Origin: Balneolaceae bacterium
GTDB taxonomy: Bacteria > Bacteroidota > Rhodothermia > Balneolales > Balneolaceae
DNA length: 7,410 bases
Assembly (NCBI GenBank): GCA_007123785.1
Contig: SLGL01000213.1
Location: 1-7,410, forward strand
Reading direction: 5' to 3'
Both the position numbers and the translations under genes were made by a program. Below, piece after piece: positions 6,562-7,410 of the stretch. Below the pieces are notes generated by a model. It made no database searches. It was not told where the DNA came from and saw nothing but the letters and a program-made list of their open reading frames with translations. How positions within the stretch are numbered: the first letter of the stretch is position 1; the number at the start of each line of letters is the position of its first letter.

Positions 6562-6905
6562 CTGAATTCTTTTTTTCAGGAGTTACCTTATTTCCAAGCC
6601 ATTAAATTTAGGGTAGTTCTTCTCTGCCTGAAAAATATCCGCTGGATCTTCAATTTGATAGAATCAAAACTTTTGTTTGATGATAACTTGATCTCGGGTA
6701 TTGCAGGTTTTGTTAGTTTATTTTAATTATAATTGATTTTTAATATCGATTGTTAATGGATTATAAAAGATAATGAGCAAGAAATTTATTTACTTACAAA
6801 TACTATTAGATTATTTTCTTAAACTATACCTTCTAAGAAATTTAGTACTGATAATTTCTGGTCATACCCGGCTTGATGGATTTTATTGAATTCACAAATA
6901 GAATA

Positions 6906-6933
6906 TTGTTTGCAGGGAGTTGACATTTATAAA
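6906..6933 (+). promoter_or_regulatory. Possible promoter for the PID-signal protein gene
   Basis: TTGTTT (6906-6911) and TATAAA (6928-6933) are 16 bp apart and would start transcription a few bases before the ATG at 6945, giving a nearly leaderless mRNA. A TTGACA at 6920-6925 looks attractive but is only 20 nt from the ATG and cannot serve as a -35 element for this gene. This is judged by eye only. Confidence 0.22.
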
Positions 6934-6944
6934 CTCTGAAGATC

Positions 6945-7148
6945 ATGAAAAAATATCTCTTAATTGCTTTATTACTAACGATACTTTTAGGTACAATATT
7001 AATTTTGCCGGATGTAGCTGCTTCACAACCTGCACCACCTCCTATGCCCGACAAACCCACTCAAACACCTATTGATGGAGGCCTTGCTCTGCTCGCTGCA
7101 GCGGGTGGAGGGTATGCTATTAAAAAACTGAGAGACAAAAAGAAATAA
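6945..7148 (+). CDS. Minimal secreted protein with PID-type C-terminal sorting signal
   Basis: This 67-residue protein has three parts. The N-terminus (1-26) is a signal peptide: MKKYLL, then a long Leu/Ile core, then a likely signal peptidase site after PDVAA. A short proline-rich linker follows (SQPAPPPMPDKPTQT, 27-41). The C-terminus has Pro-Ile-Asp (42-44), a Gly/Ala/Leu hydrophobic segment (45-59) and a basic tail (KKLRDKKK, 60-67). Motif, membrane segment and basic tail together are the tripartite layout of exosortase/sortase-type sorting signals. PID-type signals of this form are known from many small Bacteroidota proteins. It would be exported, and the tail probably holds it in the inner membrane until processed or permanently; the processing enzyme is not in this window. 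A terminator follows the stop. The gene stands alone, with no Shine-Dalgarno at ATG 6945. Its function is unknown. Confidence 0.85.
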   Translation: MKKYLLIALLLTILLGTILILPDVAASQPAPPPMPDKPTQTPIDGGLALLAAAGGGYAIKKLRDKKK

Positions 7149-7166
7149 ATCAACCGATTTTTGAAG

Positions 7167-7202
7167 AAAGCTTCCCGAATGAAAATTTGGGAAGCTTTTT
7201 TT
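7167..7202. terminator. Rho-independent terminator between convergent genes
   Basis: AAAGCTTCCC (7167-7176) pairs exactly with GGGAAGCTTT (7189-7198) around a 12-nt loop. On the plus strand it is followed by T through 7202 (seven T in a row from 7196), a classical terminator for the PID-signal gene 18 nt after its stop. On the minus strand the stem is followed by TTTCTTC, so it could also terminate the fructosamine kinase gene, which ends at 7217. Confidence 0.9.
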
Positions 7203-7216
7203 GTTTTTGCAAATCC

Positions 7217-7410
7217 TCAATACTTTTTGATTAGCGACTGAAACTGAGATGCGTAATGCCCGCCGAATAAATTTACGTGAACCAGCAGTGGATAGAGGTT
7301 GAACACCGGTACCCGTTCTTTAAATCCGGCTTCTATGGGGCTGATGGATTGGTACCCTTCATAAAAGTCTGCCGAAAATCCTCCGAACATTTTTGAGAAA
7401 GCAAGATCCA
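7217..7410 (-). CDS. Fructosamine kinase family protein, C-terminal fragment
   Basis: The gene enters from the right edge; 63 residues and the TGA stop (7219-7217) are visible. The segments DLAFSKMFGGFSADFYEGY, GFKERVPVFNLYPLLVHVNL and FGGHYASQFQSLIKKY match the C-terminal end of the fructosamine kinase family (FN3K/YniA type, aminoglycoside-phosphotransferase fold). The 'LYPLLVH-x-x-LFGG-x-Y' signature is characteristic, and the leading D-L-A with FGGF lies just after the kinase active-site region. Family members phosphorylate ketosamines formed when sugars glycate proteins, so that the adduct breaks down (deglycation). The ATP-binding and catalytic residues are outside the window. It is convergent with the PID-signal gene, sharing the terminator at 7167-7202. 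Confidence 0.9.
   Translation of the reverse strand, partial: DLAFSKMFGGFSADFYEGYQSISPIEAGFKERVPVFNLYPLLVHVNLFGGHYASQFQSLIKKY

Larger units (their letters stand above)
6433..6944. other. 512-bp AT-rich intergenic region between divergent genes
   Basis: This is the only gap over 300 bp. It is clearly more AT-rich than the genes around it, especially 6720-6840, which has many A/T-only runs. I see no intact gene in it. It must contain the promoters of the divergent peroxiredoxin and PID-signal genes. Possible promoter elements, an 8-bp inverted repeat (6489-6527) and two short protein-like open stretches on the minus strand (6583-6722) are described separately. No tRNA-like or riboswitch-like fold was recognised by eye. 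Confidence 0.6.

Noticed and set aside
6720..6840. AT-rich tract that could be an origin or attachment site
   Set aside because: There are no DnaA-box series, direct repeats or tRNA end. It is simply AT-rich intergenic DNA as far as I can see.
6920..6925. Perfect TTGACA hexamer before the PID-signal gene
   Set aside because: It is only 20 nt from the ATG, so it cannot be the -35 element of that gene, and no gene starts at the right distance downstream.
6842..7060. 72-codon minus-strand frame antisense to the PID-signal gene
   Set aside because: Its N-terminal half is the antisense of a well-supported signal and linker. The tail (KSIKPGMTRNYQY) looks plausible but has no separate start or match I know.
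7023..7220. 65-codon minus-strand frame across the terminator at 7167-7202
   Set aside because: It crosses a clear terminator hairpin and runs antisense to the PID-signal gene, with low-complexity Phe/Ser content.

Overview
The window reads as an ordinary chromosomal segment, about half of it taken by topA, from a bacterium of the Bacteroidota/Rhodothermota/Balneolota group. This placement is an inference. It rests on start codons without Shine-Dalgarno sequences, a DNA topoisomerase I whose C-terminus is made of GRYGPY-type repeats instead of zinc ribbons, and a small secreted protein ending in a PID-type C-terminal sorting signal of the kind common in that group. No phage, transposon, CRISPR, tRNA or rRNA signal was found.

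Left part (1-2233, all minus strand): a 524-residue TPR/DUF1186-like protein with a C-terminal SEC-C zinc motif (2233-659) is followed after 63 bp by a 161-residue uncharacterised protein that may have a PH-like fold (595-110). A near-perfect 39-bp palindrome (61-99) follows. The first 11 codons of another gene (33-1) run off the left edge; its start looks like a Rossmann dinucleotide-binding protein, possibly TrmFO.

Centre (2431-5796): two short plus-strand genes overlap by 8 nt, a UPF0158-family protein and an 84-residue SH3-like protein. They converge on the complete minus-strand topA (848 aa). The roughly 115-bp gap between the converging genes holds a short degenerate heptamer repeat.

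Right part (5956-7410): a single-domain Bcp/PrxQ-like peroxiredoxin (minus) is preceded by a 512-bp AT-rich stretch without a convincing intact gene. That stretch contains a possible promoter and leader hairpin for the peroxiredoxin and a possible decayed reading frame. A 67-residue plus-strand gene follows, encoding little more than a signal peptide, a proline-rich linker and a PID C-terminal sorting signal. A strong terminator hairpin separates it from the convergent C-terminal end of a fructosamine kinase family gene that enters from the right edge.

The genes do not form one pathway. They are mainly housekeeping (DNA supercoiling, peroxide defence, deglycation) interleaved with conserved proteins of unknown function. 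The items most worth a second look are the minimal PID-signal protein, the palindrome lying only 27 nt before a start codon, the coupled UPF0158/SH3-like pair, and the unusual cysteine placement in the peroxiredoxin. I see no clear sign of a large undescribed system.
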